Origin: Burkholderia lata
GTDB lineage: Bacteria > Pseudomonadota > Gammaproteobacteria > Burkholderiales > Burkholderiaceae
DNA length: 64,000 nucleotides
Assembly (NCBI RefSeq): GCF_000012945.1
Contig: NC_007511.1
Span: 2,790,001-2,854,000, forward strand
Reading direction: 5' to 3'
Shown: one piece after another, positions 25,688-34,748 of the stretch
How positions within the stretch are numbered: position 1 is the first letter of the stretch
Layout: the number at the start of each line of letters is the position of its first letter
Notes under the pieces: generated by a model
What the model was told of the DNA's origin: nothing
Databases searched by the model: none
Seen by the model: the letters and a program-made list of their open reading frames with translations, nothing else
Program-made: the position numbers and the translations under genes

Positions 25688-26221
25688 TCAGCGAATGACG
25701 AGGCTCGCCAGGTCGTCCCACGCAAAGACGAGATTGTGCGACGGCCAGACCGCCCCCGGATCGACGTACTCGCCGACCTGCCGCCCGTTCAGCGCTTCAT
25801 AGAATGCGATCGCGGGCGCGTTTTCCCTGACGACGCTCAACGCGGCGCCCCGATACTGCGCGCTCGTCAAATGAAGCGCGAGCCGAGAAAGCAACGTGCG
25901 GCCGATACCGTGACGCTTGAAATCGGAATCGACATACAGCGACCTGATCGCGCCACGGCCACCGTATTCGGGTTTCGATGATTCGCCTGCGGCGCCCATG
26001 CCGACTATCCTGCCGGCCAGCTCTGCCACGAGCACGATCAGCGTGCCATCGTTGGCGGACAGCTTGGCCGTCCACATCTTGCGGCGATAGGGCACGTCGA
26101 GGGTCGCATACGCGTGCGGCGGCGCCAGATTCCGATAGGTATGCCGCCATGATTTGACGTGAAATTCGGCGACCGCCTGTACATCGTCGAGACCGGCCGA
26201 CCGGATGGCGATTTCATTCAT
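25688..26221 (-). CDS. GNAT family N-acetyltransferase
   Basis: A 177-residue GNAT. VQAVAEFHVKSWRHTYRNL at the start is common in the acetyltransferase group that follows the RimI/PhnO pattern; IRSLYVDSDFKRHGIGRTLL is motif A with the KRHGIG loop; ALSVVRENAPAIAFYEALNGR is motif B. The ATG at 26221 follows CGGGAGCATGCCCG, a plausible site. The substrate is unknown. The 26222-26404 gap upstream shows no gene. Confidence 0.87.
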   Translation of the reverse strand: MNEIAIRSAGLDDVQAVAEFHVKSWRHTYRNLAPPHAYATLDVPYRRKMWTAKLSANDGTLIVLVAELAGRIVGMGAAGESSKPEYGGRGAIRSLYVDSDFKRHGIGRTLLSRLALHLTSAQYRGAALSVVRENAPAIAFYEALNGRQVGEYVDPGAVWPSHNLVFAWDDLASLVIR

Positions 26222-26404
26222 CGGGCATGCTCCCGGGGAGTGCCGCCACGCTGGGGGCGGCCGACCGGCGCATTGTCGACGATCCGGGCGGCGTTGTCGA
26301 ACGAACGGGCCGACCTCGTCGACCCGCCGCCGCGCCATTGCCTCGGCCGGCCCGTTCGTGCAGCGACGGCGATTGGTGCATGACTGGCCGTCAATCGGCC
26401 GGCG

Positions 26405-26869
26405 TCACTTGTAATTGAACGCGTCCGGGTGGTTCTCGAGGCTACCCGTCAGTGCCGCATACAAGATCGTCCGTCCGTCGATCGATTCGCTGCCGCCGCC
26501 GATATTGAGCCAGGTCAGCTTCTCGGTGCCGTCCTTCGGACCCGCGACGGACAGCACACCGTACATCACCTTCTTCTGCGGGTCGTACAGCACCGCGATG
26601 CGCTCCGAGCCGCAGTTGTGCGGCTTGCAGGCCGTCATCACGTAGACGTCGTGCCCGCCGAACACGACCGTGGTTCCCGGAGATTCAGTGCCGCTCGTCA
26701 CCCATGCCGGCACCGTGTGACCTTTCTTCATGGCGGCGAACGCGTCGCTCGCCGCGCGATCGCCGGGGATGGCGCTCATCGCCCAGGCTTTCGTCGGCGC
26801 GGGGCCTGCGGCCGATGCGGCCTGGGCGAGGATCAGCGCGACAGCGGCGAGAGGAATCCTGAATTTCAT
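26405..26869 (-). CDS. ivy: Ivy-type periplasmic lysozyme inhibitor
   Basis: A 154-residue exported protein. Signal peptide MKFRIPLAAVALILAQAASA, then the Ivy (inhibitor of vertebrate lysozyme) fold. The key lysozyme-inserting loop is present as Cys81-KPHN-Cys86, the Ivy CKPHxC motif whose His enters the active site of c-type lysozyme; the two Cys form a disulfide. The C-terminus (AALTGSLENHPDAFNYK) also fits. It would protect peptidoglycan in the periplasm from host lysozyme or from the cell's own lytic enzymes. It is a single-gene unit. Confidence 0.85.
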   Translation of the reverse strand: MKFRIPLAAVALILAQAASAAGPAPTKAWAMSAIPGDRAASDAFAAMKKGHTVPAWVTSGTESPGTTVVFGGHDVYVMTACKPHNCGSERIAVLYDPQKKVMYGVLSVAGPKDGTEKLTWLNIGGGSESIDGRTILYAALTGSLENHPDAFNYK

Positions 26870-26952
26870 TTAACGCTACTCCTGGCGATGGGGGGATTCG
26901 TTAGTGCCGCACCACCGCAAGGAGTTCTGCCCGTCGTGTCAACTTTTGTCAA

Positions 26953-28425
26953 TCAATAGCGGCTCCGCCCCCACAGCGTCTTCGGTTCGTCGAGCAAATG
27001 ACGTAACCCGCTGCGCTCGATCGTGAGTTCCGCGACTTCGTTCACCCGCTCGAGCACCGCGCCTTCATCGACCGACAACACGCGCCGATCCTCCATCAGC
27101 ACCCTTCCGCCGACCATCGTCATGCACACGTCCGCAGCATTCGCGAAGCACGTCACGCGATAGACGGGCATGTTCATCGGCATCATGTGCGGCCGGAACA
27201 GGTCGACGAGGATGATGTCGGCGAGCTTGCCGGCTTCCAGCGAACCGACCTCGTGATCGACCGACAGCGCCTTCGCCGCGTCGATCGTCACCATCTCCAG
27301 CACCTTGCCGTGCGGCAGCACGTCCGGATCGCGGAAATGACGGCGGTGGTAGTGCATGCACTGCCACATGTGGCGGAACATGTCGTAGCCGCGATCGGGC
27401 GCCGCGCCGTCCGATGCGATCGCCACCGTTACGCCCGCATCGATCAGCTCGGGCACCGGGCAGCGCCCGATGATCGACATGATCGCGCTCGGGTTGTGGA
27501 CGATCGCGGTGCCGGTCTCGACGCACGCTGCGATGTCGTCGTCGGTCAGGTCGATGCTGTGCGACATGAACGACGTCGGGCCGAGCAAGCCGAGCTCGCG
27601 ATGCGCGAACGCGAGCGTGCCCGCGCGGTGGCCGTCCTGCGTGAACGTCAGCCCGCGCTCGCGCGCCAGCGCGCCGTAGCGCGCGGCCTGGTCGCGGAAT
27701 TCGTGCTCGTACTGTGCGAGTTCGGGATCATGCTCGGGCCCGTACACGGGCAGCGTGAGCGCGATGCGGATCCGGCCATCGGCATCGCCGTGGCATTCGT
27801 CGATGATGCGCTCGCACACTTCATACATCGTGTCGAAATCGATGTCGCGCGTGTCGTTGCCGTCCGGCGTGTGGCGCGTATAAGCACGCGGCGCGGGCGG
27901 ACGCGACGGGCCGACCGCGACGATCGAGCGCGTACCGGTGCGCACGACCGCATCGCAATGGCGCCGTGCATAGACCGGATCGTCGACGCGCATGATCGAG
28001 TTGCCGCCGCCGAGCAGCGACACGCCCGTCGTCACGCCGGCCTTCAGCCGTTCGAGCGCGGCAAGGTGCGACTCGGCCTCCCAGAACGCCTCGTCGGACG
28101 CACGCGTGTAGATCGTCTCGGCTGCGGCCGACCATGCGTCGCCGTCCGCGCCGCCGATCGTGCGCAGCATCGCGTGGCCGGCATGCGCATGTGCATCGAT
28201 CAGCCCCGGCAGCACGGCCTTGCGGCGTGCGTCGATCGTGCGCGCGGCGCGGTAGCGCGCCTGCAATTCATCGGTGCTGCCCACGGCGACGATACGATCG
28301 CCCTTCACGGCAACCGCGCCGTGCTCGATCACGCGCCGCTGCGGGTCCATCGTGATCACGCAGCCGTTCGCGATCAATGTGTCGATCGCTTCGCGGTTGT
28401 CCGCTCGCTTGTCCTCGGTAGTCAT
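26953..28425 (-). CDS. TRZ/ATZ-type metal-dependent amidohydrolase
   Basis: A 490-residue hydrolase of the amidohydrolase superfamily, subtype of atrazine chlorohydrolase, guanine deaminase and cytosine-type deaminases. Metal ligands are visible: His79 and His81 (DAHAH after VLPGLI), a later His in MSHSIDL, and the catalytic Asp in IASDGAAP. The N- and C-terminal beta-sandwich segments (TLIANGCVITMDP and GGRVLMEDRRVLSVDE) are present. It is the last gene of a set with a sodium symporter, DUF3311 and porin, so it probably deaminates or dechlorinates the compound imported by that symporter. The actual substrate is unknown. Confidence 0.85.
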   Translation of the reverse strand: MTTEDKRADNREAIDTLIANGCVITMDPQRRVIEHGAVAVKGDRIVAVGSTDELQARYRAARTIDARRKAVLPGLIDAHAHAGHAMLRTIGGADGDAWSAAAETIYTRASDEAFWEAESHLAALERLKAGVTTGVSLLGGGNSIMRVDDPVYARRHCDAVVRTGTRSIVAVGPSRPPAPRAYTRHTPDGNDTRDIDFDTMYEVCERIIDECHGDADGRIRIALTLPVYGPEHDPELAQYEHEFRDQAARYGALARERGLTFTQDGHRAGTLAFAHRELGLLGPTSFMSHSIDLTDDDIAACVETGTAIVHNPSAIMSIIGRCPVPELIDAGVTVAIASDGAAPDRGYDMFRHMWQCMHYHRRHFRDPDVLPHGKVLEMVTIDAAKALSVDHEVGSLEAGKLADIILVDLFRPHMMPMNMPVYRVTCFANAADVCMTMVGGRVLMEDRRVLSVDEGAVLERVNEVAELTIERSGLRHLLDEPKTLWGRSRY

Positions 28426-28473
28426 CGCACAGTGTCCTGTTGTCGTTCGATTGATTTCATTGCCGTCCAGCCG

Positions 28474-29952
28474 TCACGCCGAACCGACCGGCGCCGCGAT
28501 CCGCGCCTTCAGCTTGCGCTGCACCGCGCTGATCACGATGAACACCACGGCATTCACCGCGAGCGCGACGAGCCCGGGGTTGATCGACGTCACCGTATTC
28601 GACGCGCCCGGGAACAGCGACGCGAGCGTCACGCCATAGTAGTTCGTCATCGCGATCACGATCGCGCCGGCGACGATGCCCGCGAACGCGCCTTCACGCG
28701 TGCCGAACGGCCGCTTCAGGAAGCTCGATGCGAGCATCGGCACGAGCTGCGTGAGCAGGCTCGACGAGAAGATCGCGAGCGTGACGAACGTCGCACCGCC
28801 GCGCAGCACGAAGTAGACGACCACCAGCGTGAAGATCGGCAGCGCGATCCGCGCGACGCGCGTCACCTCGCGGTCGGTCGCGTTCGGCGCGAAGCCTTCG
28901 CGGTAGATATTGCGCGCGATCGTCGTCGATGCGTTCAGCATGATCAGCGAGCCCGGCACCAGCGCGGTCAACAGGCCCGTGCCGCCGACAATGCCGACGA
29001 ACCATGCGGGGAAGGTCTGCTTCACGAGTCGCAGCAGCGCGAGATCGGTCTGCGCGCCTTCGAGCCCGTGCACGGTCATCACGGCCGCGAAGCCGACGAG
29101 GAACAGGAACGCGATCAGCACCTGGTACAGCGGCATCAGGATCACGTTGCGGCGCAGCGCGCGCTCGTCCTTCGCGACGTAGATCGCGGTAAAGCCGTGC
29201 GGATACAGGTAGTAGCCGAGCGACGTGAGCAGGATCGTCGAGTTGTACCAGCTCAGGTTGAAGCCGTGCTCGGGCATGCGCAGCAGTTCGGGATGCGCGG
29301 CGTCGATCCTGGCGAACATCTCGCCGAGGCCGCCGTAGTAGTGCATCGGCAGATACAGGCCGAGAAAGATCGCGATCGCGAGGATCAGCACGTCCTTGAA
29401 GATCGCGATGCTCGCCGAGCCGTGGATGCCCGATACGACCATGTACACGGCCATCAGCGTCGCGGCGATCCAGATCGCGGCCGCCTGCGGAATCAGCCCG
29501 TACGACATCTCCGACACGATCACGCCGAGCCCGCGCAACTGGATCATCAGCAGCGACACCATCGCGAACACCGCGACGATCGACACCAGCACGCCGATCG
29601 CGCGGCTGTCGTACTTCGCCGCGAAGTAGTCGGCGAACGACACGAGCCCGCGCTCCTTCGCGTAACGCCAGATCGCCGGCAACATCCAGTAGCCGATCAC
29701 GAACGCGAGGCAGCCGTACGACAGGATGTAGAACGCGGGCACGCCCTTGCTGTAGGTCCAGCCGCTCGCGCCGAGGAACGAGAACGTCGAGAACGCCTCG
29801 CCGGCCATCAGCAGGAACGTCAGCAGCGAGCCGAAGCCGCGCCCGCCGACCGCCCACTGCTCGAGCGTGAGCTTGCGGCCGCGGCGCGCCATCACGCCGA
29901 TGGCGAGCGCGAACACGGCGAACGCCGCGATGATGATGATCGAAGCGTTCAT
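28474..29952 (-). CDS. Sodium:solute symporter family protein
   Basis: A 492-residue inner-membrane carrier with about 13 membrane segments. The family pattern is clear: RRGRKLTLEQWAVGGRGFGS near the start, GEAFSTFSFLGASGW, and LGYYLYPHGFTAIYVAKDE. SSS proteins import solutes (sugars, amino acids, nucleobases, organic acids) with sodium. The start overlaps the DUF3311 gene by four bases, the usual pairing of a DUF3311 subunit with such symporters. The amidohydrolase gene lies 48 bases downstream. Confidence 0.9.
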   Translation of the reverse strand: MNASIIIIAAFAVFALAIGVMARRGRKLTLEQWAVGGRGFGSLLTFLLMAGEAFSTFSFLGASGWTYSKGVPAFYILSYGCLAFVIGYWMLPAIWRYAKERGLVSFADYFAAKYDSRAIGVLVSIVAVFAMVSLLMIQLRGLGVIVSEMSYGLIPQAAAIWIAATLMAVYMVVSGIHGSASIAIFKDVLILAIAIFLGLYLPMHYYGGLGEMFARIDAAHPELLRMPEHGFNLSWYNSTILLTSLGYYLYPHGFTAIYVAKDERALRRNVILMPLYQVLIAFLFLVGFAAVMTVHGLEGAQTDLALLRLVKQTFPAWFVGIVGGTGLLTALVPGSLIMLNASTTIARNIYREGFAPNATDREVTRVARIALPIFTLVVVYFVLRGGATFVTLAIFSSSLLTQLVPMLASSFLKRPFGTREGAFAGIVAGAIVIAMTNYYGVTLASLFPGASNTVTSINPGLVALAVNAVVFIVISAVQRKLKARIAAPVGSA

Positions 29953-30161
29953 CGCGCGTCTCCCGGGCGGCCGGCGCGGGCCGCGTCGCGCTCGTCGAGA
30001 TGGAACAGGATCGCGAGGATCGCGGCGGTGGCCGCCATCCAGACCAGGTTCCAGACGAGCAGGAACGGCAGCCCGAACAGCAGCGGCCGCACCTCGGCGA
30101 GCGAGCCACCCGCATACATCCCGACGAACGGCAACGCCGCCAGCAACAGTTTGAGTTTCAT
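29949..30161 (-). CDS. DUF3311 small membrane protein (symporter partner)
   Basis: A 70-residue protein with two membrane segments (LLLAALPFVGMYAGG and LLFGLPFLLVWNLVWMAATAA) and a charged C-terminus (FHLDERDAARAGRPGDAR). DUF3311 proteins are encoded directly before sodium:solute symporters in many proteobacteria. The four-base ATGA overlap with the symporter gene suggests coupled translation. The ribosome binding site is CGGAGGAGGCACTC. Confidence 0.85.
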   Translation of the reverse strand: MKLKLLLAALPFVGMYAGGSLAEVRPLLFGLPFLLVWNLVWMAATAAILAILFHLDERDAARAGRPGDAR

Positions 30162-30200
30162 GAGTGCCTCCTCCGGAAGACGCGCGTGTGCGTCAGAACA

Positions 30201-31328
30201 TCAGAACTTCTGGCGGATGCCGACCACCACCGCCACCTGCGACGTCGTCGACGACGCGCTGTCCGTGCCGTCGATCCACGCCTGCCCGACACCCGATGAC
30301 GCCTTCTGGTAGAAGCCGTTCACGTACACGTCGGTGCGCTTGGACAGCAGGTACTGCATGCCGGCCGATACCTGGTGGTAGTGGCCGGTGTCGCTGGCGC
30401 GCGCGACCTGCGTATAGGTGTAGCCGGCCGCCGCCATCAGCGCCGGCGTGATCATGTAGCGCAGGCTGCCTTCGTAGTTGTTAAAGCGCAGCGCGCCGCC
30501 CGTCGCCTGCCCGAAGTTCGAGCCCGTGTACAACAGGCCGAGCGTCGCCGGCCCGATCGCGTAGCTGCCGCCCGCGCCCCAGATCTGCTGGCGGATCGCG
30601 TTCCCGAGGCTCGCACCGAACACCGATTCCGACGCCGGATAGTAGTTATCCGAAGCAACGGCGCCGCTCGCGCTGACCGCCGGATGGTTCACGCGCGCAT
30701 ACGCGGCGCCGGCGTTGAGCGGCCCGTTCACATACGTGACGCCCGCGCTCCAGCTGTTGTCGTTCGCGAAGCCGGTCGAGTTCGAGAAGCCATACACGAG
30801 GTTCGCCTGCAGGCCCGCGATCGTCGGCGACACGTACTTCACCGCGTTGTTGGTGCGGAACGTGTTGTTGATGTCGTCGTTGTCGAACGGGTGCGTCGAG
30901 TACTGCGCGAGGAAGCTGCTCATCTGCAACGAGCCGAGGATGTCCTGCGTCGAGTTGTACTGGCGGCCGAGCGTCACCGCGCCCCAGTTCGCGCCGCTCA
31001 GGCCGACCCACGCCGAACGCCCGAACATCCGGCCGCCCTGCCCGAGCGCGCCGTTCGCGACGTTGAAGCCGTTCTCGAGGCGGAAGTTCGCCTTCAGGCC
31101 GCCGCCGAGATCCTCGGTGCCGATCAAGCCAAAGCGCGGGCCCGATTCGTTGCCGCCCGTGAATTGCCACAATGCATGACCCTTCGCGTTGTTCGTGTAG
31201 GTCACGCCCGCGTCGACGATCCCGTACAGCGTCACCGTCGACTGCGCGTGCGCGGCGCCGGCAAACAGCATTGCAACGGCTACGCCCACGCCTGCGGCGC
31301 CCGCCTTCCCACCCTTCATTCGCACCAT
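30201..31328 (-). CDS. Gram-negative porin (OmpC-type)
   Basis: A general trimeric outer-membrane porin of the Burkholderia Omp family. From the ATG at 31328 (ribosome binding site GAGGAGAAGACGGAG) it has 375 residues; a start at 31358 or 31319 is possible. The signal peptide ends at AHA-QS, followed by TVTLYGIVDAGVTYT. Strands include GLIGTEDLGGGLKANFRLE and the loop-3 region. The C-terminus is VAVVVGIRQKF, ending in the Phe needed for BAM insertion. It lies upstream of the DUF3311-symporter-amidohydrolase set, so it likely supports uptake of the same solute. Confidence 0.9.
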   Translation of the reverse strand: MVRMKGGKAGAAGVGVAVAMLFAGAAHAQSTVTLYGIVDAGVTYTNNAKGHALWQFTGGNESGPRFGLIGTEDLGGGLKANFRLENGFNVANGALGQGGRMFGRSAWVGLSGANWGAVTLGRQYNSTQDILGSLQMSSFLAQYSTHPFDNDDINNTFRTNNAVKYVSPTIAGLQANLVYGFSNSTGFANDNSWSAGVTYVNGPLNAGAAYARVNHPAVSASGAVASDNYYPASESVFGASLGNAIRQQIWGAGGSYAIGPATLGLLYTGSNFGQATGGALRFNNYEGSLRYMITPALMAAAGYTYTQVARASDTGHYHQVSAGMQYLLSKRTDVYVNGFYQKASSGVGQAWIDGTDSASSTTSQVAVVVGIRQKF

Positions 31329-31417
31329 CTCCGTCTTCTCCTCTCCAAACCTGTTCATCGATGTGTTGTGTTTTTTTGATCCTGCCCATACGCCCGATCA
31401 GGTTGTATAGACAGTCG

Positions 31418-31432
31418 CTGGATGGTATCCAG
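31418..31432. promoter_or_regulatory. Inverted repeat upstream of the porin gene
   Basis: CTGGAT, GGT, ATCCAG in the 423-base gap 31329-31751, about 90 bases before the porin start. It may bind a regulator of the porin set. The rest of the gap shows no gene I can support. Confidence 0.35.
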
Positions 31433-31751
31433 CCGCAATCACATCAAGAAATGAAATGTTCAACTGGGCGGCAGTTGGAAAACGAATGGCGGGGAGATGA
31501 GCGGGGACGATGCGCCCCTGCAAGAGAAACGAAAGCGCGCAGGTCCGCTGGACGCGGCACGCTTTGCTCAGACGTGAATGGCTCGCGTAAGCAAGCTGAC
31601 GAAACGGCGACGCGTGATGCGCCTATGCGGTTTTCCCGGATAGCCCGTGCATCGCGCTATCGCAGTGCGACTTCGGCCCGATCGCCGACGCGATCGAGGA
31701 GCGGCGACGCAACGCCGCCCCTCTCGCCGGGCACATCGCTGTCGCGGCGTG

Positions 31752-33101
31752 CTACCGCAGCCGGTCGTCGACCGCGCGCGCCACCGCGCTCAACGCATCG
31801 CCGCGTTCGAGCGCCGCGCGCGGCCGTGTGGATGCGCCGTGCGCATCGAGCGAGCGCGGCGCGAAGTCCGGCGACGACGAGAACTTGACGATCGTCAGCG
31901 CATGCGTCGGATCGACGAGGATCGACTGGCCGAACCGCCCCGCCGCCGCGAACGAGCCGTCGCCGTCGTTCACCTGGTACCAGTAGTCGCGATACGCATA
32001 GCCGTCCTTGCCCGCAATCACGTTGCCCTTCGCGAACAGCGCCGCGTTGTGCGCGGGCTGCAGCGCCGCACGAATCGTCGCGGCGGGCAGCGCGCCGCGT
32101 GCCCCGCCGAGCCCCGTGCGCACGCGCTCGGCGAAGCGCGCGGCATCGCGCAGCGTCGTGTACAGCCCGCCGCTCGCCATCGCCATCGCATTGCGGTCGA
32201 CGACGACGTACGCATCGTCTTCCGCGAAATCGCGCCACAGCCACCGCTCGACCAGCGCGCTCCACGGCTGCCCCGTCGCGCGCTGCATCGCCCACGCGAC
32301 GGCTTCCGGCGAACCGTTCTGGTAGAACCACGTGCCGCCGGGCGCCACGTCCGGCACACGCTGCACGGTCAGCAGGAAGTCGGCGATGCTGGCCGGCGCG
32401 CCTTCACGGTGGGGCACCAGCCCGACCGCGCCGAACAGGCCGAGATCGGGCGGGATGCCCGGCGCGTACGCGGTCGGCACCTCCATGTCCAGGTTCTGCT
32501 GCAGCGTCGCACCGCCGAACGGCGTGTCGGCGAGTTCCGGCACCGTGCGCGCAAGCGGCGCGCCCGCGTCGAGCACGCCGGATTCGATCATCTGTGCGGC
32601 CAGCAGGCCCGTCACCGATTTCGTCATCGACGCCCATGCGTGCGGCTGGTCGGGCCGGAAGCCGTCGAAGTATCGCTCGTAGACGATCCGGCCGCGCTGC
32701 ACGACGATGAAGCCGTCCGTATGCGTCGCGCGCAGGTAGGCGTCGAGCGTCAGCGTCTCGCCGCCGATCGTCACGGGCAGCGTGTCGAGACCGGATGCCG
32801 GCTGCTCGGGCAACAGCATCGGCGTGGTCGCATGCCGGATGCCGGCCGTCGGCGCGAGCAGCCGCGTATTGCCCAACGCCCAGCGCAGGCGCGCCGGCGT
32901 GAATGCGTTCGCCTTGTTGACGACCTGGTCGGCCGGCGGCGGGAAGCCGTGCATCATGCCCGGCATGACGGTGTCGGTTGCAGCGGGTGCAGCGGGCACC
33001 GCGTGTGCGATCGCGGCGAGTGCGAGCCCACCGGCCAGAACGAAGGCGCCGGACAACCGGCGAATGCGCCGGGCGGCGGTAAAGCGTCGAGGAATTCGCA
33101 T
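31752..33101 (-). CDS. NylB-like serine hydrolase (beta-lactamase fold)
   Basis: A 449-residue exported hydrolase. A signal peptide or anchor is predicted near residues 18-35. The catalytic Ser158-x-x-Lys161 (SMTK), Tyr260-x-Asn262 (YQN) and the overall pattern (DGFRPDQPHAW, YERYF, QQNLDMEVPTAY) resemble 6-aminohexanoate-dimer hydrolase (NylB) and EstB-type carboxylesterases rather than true beta-lactamases. It would hydrolyse esters or amides in the periplasm. It is the last gene of a seven-gene operon with acyl-CoA catabolic genes, so it may release the acid that the operon degrades. That link is inference. Confidence 0.8.
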   Translation of the reverse strand: MRIPRRFTAARRIRRLSGAFVLAGGLALAAIAHAVPAAPAATDTVMPGMMHGFPPPADQVVNKANAFTPARLRWALGNTRLLAPTAGIRHATTPMLLPEQPASGLDTLPVTIGGETLTLDAYLRATHTDGFIVVQRGRIVYERYFDGFRPDQPHAWASMTKSVTGLLAAQMIESGVLDAGAPLARTVPELADTPFGGATLQQNLDMEVPTAYAPGIPPDLGLFGAVGLVPHREGAPASIADFLLTVQRVPDVAPGGTWFYQNGSPEAVAWAMQRATGQPWSALVERWLWRDFAEDDAYVVVDRNAMAMASGGLYTTLRDAARFAERVRTGLGGARGALPAATIRAALQPAHNAALFAKGNVIAGKDGYAYRDYWYQVNDGDGSFAAAGRFGQSILVDPTHALTIVKFSSSPDFAPRSLDAHGASTRPRAALERGDALSAVARAVDDRLR

Positions 33102-33147
33102 CGAATCATGTCTCGTAGTGGAAAGAAAACGACCTTGTGTCCGGCCA

Positions 33148-33537
33148 TCACGGCTGCTGGCCGTCGATGCGCAACAGGTTCGACACCGACGCAACCCCGT
33201 CGACGCGCCGCGCAACCGCCGCCGCGAGCGTCACCTGGTTCGTATCCGTGACCGAGCCGCTGAGCGTCACGCTGCCGTCGCGCACCCGCACGAGGATGCG
33301 CGTGACGTTGAGGTTCTTCGTGCGCGCGAGCGCCGTGCTGACGCGGCGTTTCAGCTTGCGGTCGGCCGCCTTGCGTTGTGCCGGAGACAGGTCGGCCGGC
33401 ACCGGTGCCGACGCCTGTACGGCCGCCTCCGCCGATGCCGGGATCGCCGCGCTCGCGGCATCGGGTTGTCCGTGGGCGGTGACGGTCCAGCATGCCGCCG
33501 TCAGCAACGCCACAGTCAGTCGGGATGAAGTACGCAT
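33148..33537 (-). CDS. BON domain exported protein
   Basis: A 129-residue protein. Signal peptide RLTVALLTAACWTVTAHG, an Ala/Pro-rich linker, then one BON domain (RRVSTALARTKNLNVTRILV, VRDGSVTLSGSVTDTNQV, VARRVDGVASVSNLL). BON domains bind phospholipid and occur in OsmY-like periplasmic proteins. It sits between a porin and a serine hydrolase gene in the same operon, 37 and 46 bases from each, so a role in keeping the envelope stable during uptake is possible but speculative. Confidence 0.85.
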   Translation of the reverse strand: MRTSSRLTVALLTAACWTVTAHGQPDAASAAIPASAEAAVQASAPVPADLSPAQRKAADRKLKRRVSTALARTKNLNVTRILVRVRDGSVTLSGSVTDTNQVTLAAAVARRVDGVASVSNLLRIDGQQP

Positions 33538-33574
33538 GATCGAATCACACTCCTGAAAAATCGTTGAAAGGCAC

Positions 33575-34633
33575 TCAGAACTGCGTCATCAGCCCGATCG
33601 ACACCCCGGTCGTCGCGCTCGCCCCGCGCCGCAGGTTCAGCGCCGCGATCGTTGCCGGGTCGCGCATGTACGCCCCGGTCATCCCGTTACGGTCGACCTC
33701 GACATACAGCTCCGTGCGTTTCGACAGGAAGTATTCGGCGATCGCGTAGGTCGTCAGCTTGTGACCGTCCGCGCCCGACACGTTGCCGAGATTGCGCGCG
33801 CGGTCGTAGAACGCGGCCGCGCTCAACTGCACCGACGGCAGCGGCTGCACAACCACGCCGAACGACGGAATGTCATCGCGCCGCGACGGCGCGCCGGCCT
33901 TGTTCGCGCTCACGTTCAGCGACGCGTAGCTCACGTAGAAGCGCGTACGGCCGAGCTGCAGCGTGCCGCCCGCCTGGATCGTCTGCGCCGACTGCGAGCC
34001 GTCCGGGCTATACGTCTTCGCATACGACACGCCGCCCATCAGGTCCGAATACGTGTACATCGCGGCCGTCGAATAGCTGGTGCCTGCATGCGAGCTGCCG
34101 GCGACGCCGCCGGGCGAATAGTTCGCGCCGAACCGCAGGCCGCCCACCTGCCCGAGATACTTGATCGTGTTGTTGAAACGCGAGTCGAGCGTGAAGAAGT
34201 TGCCGTCGAATTGCACGCCCGGCTCGACCGCGAGCGATTGCCCGCGCCCGCCGAGCGGATCGAGCGCGATGCCGAGATCCTCCGCGGCGTTGAACTGGCG
34301 GCCGAGCGTCAGGCGGCCGAAATCGCCGGCCAGGCCGACGTACGCGGCCTGCGAAAACAGCGTACCCGACGTTTTGAGCGCACCGGTACCGCTGTTGAAC
34401 GCGCCGTCGAGCACGAACAGCGCCTTCAGCCCGCCGCCGAGATCCTCCCTGCCGCGAATGCCGAACTCGTTGCCCGCGATGATGTTGTTGTTGTAGCCGA
34501 CCTGGCTGCCGCCCGGCAGGCCGTTGACCCAGCGCACGCCGCCGCCGATCCGGCCGAACAGCGTCACGCTCGACTGCGCGTGCGCGCTCCCCCACAGCGC
34601 GCCGATCAGCGCCGCCGCGATCATCTTCTTCAT
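33575..34633 (-). CDS. Gram-negative porin (OmpC-type)
   Basis: A 352-residue outer-membrane porin. Signal peptide MKKMIAAALIGALWGSAHA-QS, then SVTLFGRIGGGVRWVNG, GIRGREDLGGGLKALFVLDG and a C-terminus GVSIGLMTQF ending in Phe. It differs clearly from the other two porins in the window. The ribosome binding site is GGAGGAGACATG-like (AGGAGGAGAC). It follows the MFS gene in the operon, so it probably widens uptake of the substrate handled by the CoA-dependent enzymes. Confidence 0.9.
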   Translation of the reverse strand: MKKMIAAALIGALWGSAHAQSSVTLFGRIGGGVRWVNGLPGGSQVGYNNNIIAGNEFGIRGREDLGGGLKALFVLDGAFNSGTGALKTSGTLFSQAAYVGLAGDFGRLTLGRQFNAAEDLGIALDPLGGRGQSLAVEPGVQFDGNFFTLDSRFNNTIKYLGQVGGLRFGANYSPGGVAGSSHAGTSYSTAAMYTYSDLMGGVSYAKTYSPDGSQSAQTIQAGGTLQLGRTRFYVSYASLNVSANKAGAPSRRDDIPSFGVVVQPLPSVQLSAAAFYDRARNLGNVSGADGHKLTTYAIAEYFLSKRTELYVEVDRNGMTGAYMRDPATIAALNLRRGASATTGVSIGLMTQF

Positions 34634-34748
34634 GTCTCCTCCTGCCGCGTCGTCGCGCGGCGTATCGTGGTACTGCTTCCCGTCGAAAGGCGCCGCGGCC
34701 CGGCTGGCGGGCCGTACGCCGAATGCGATGCGATGTACGCGGCAGGCG

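Noticed and set aside
31752..33101. Serine hydrolase as a class C beta-lactamase
   Set aside because: Motif layout (SMTK, YQN) and overall pattern fit NylB/EstB-like hydrolases, and the context is catabolic.
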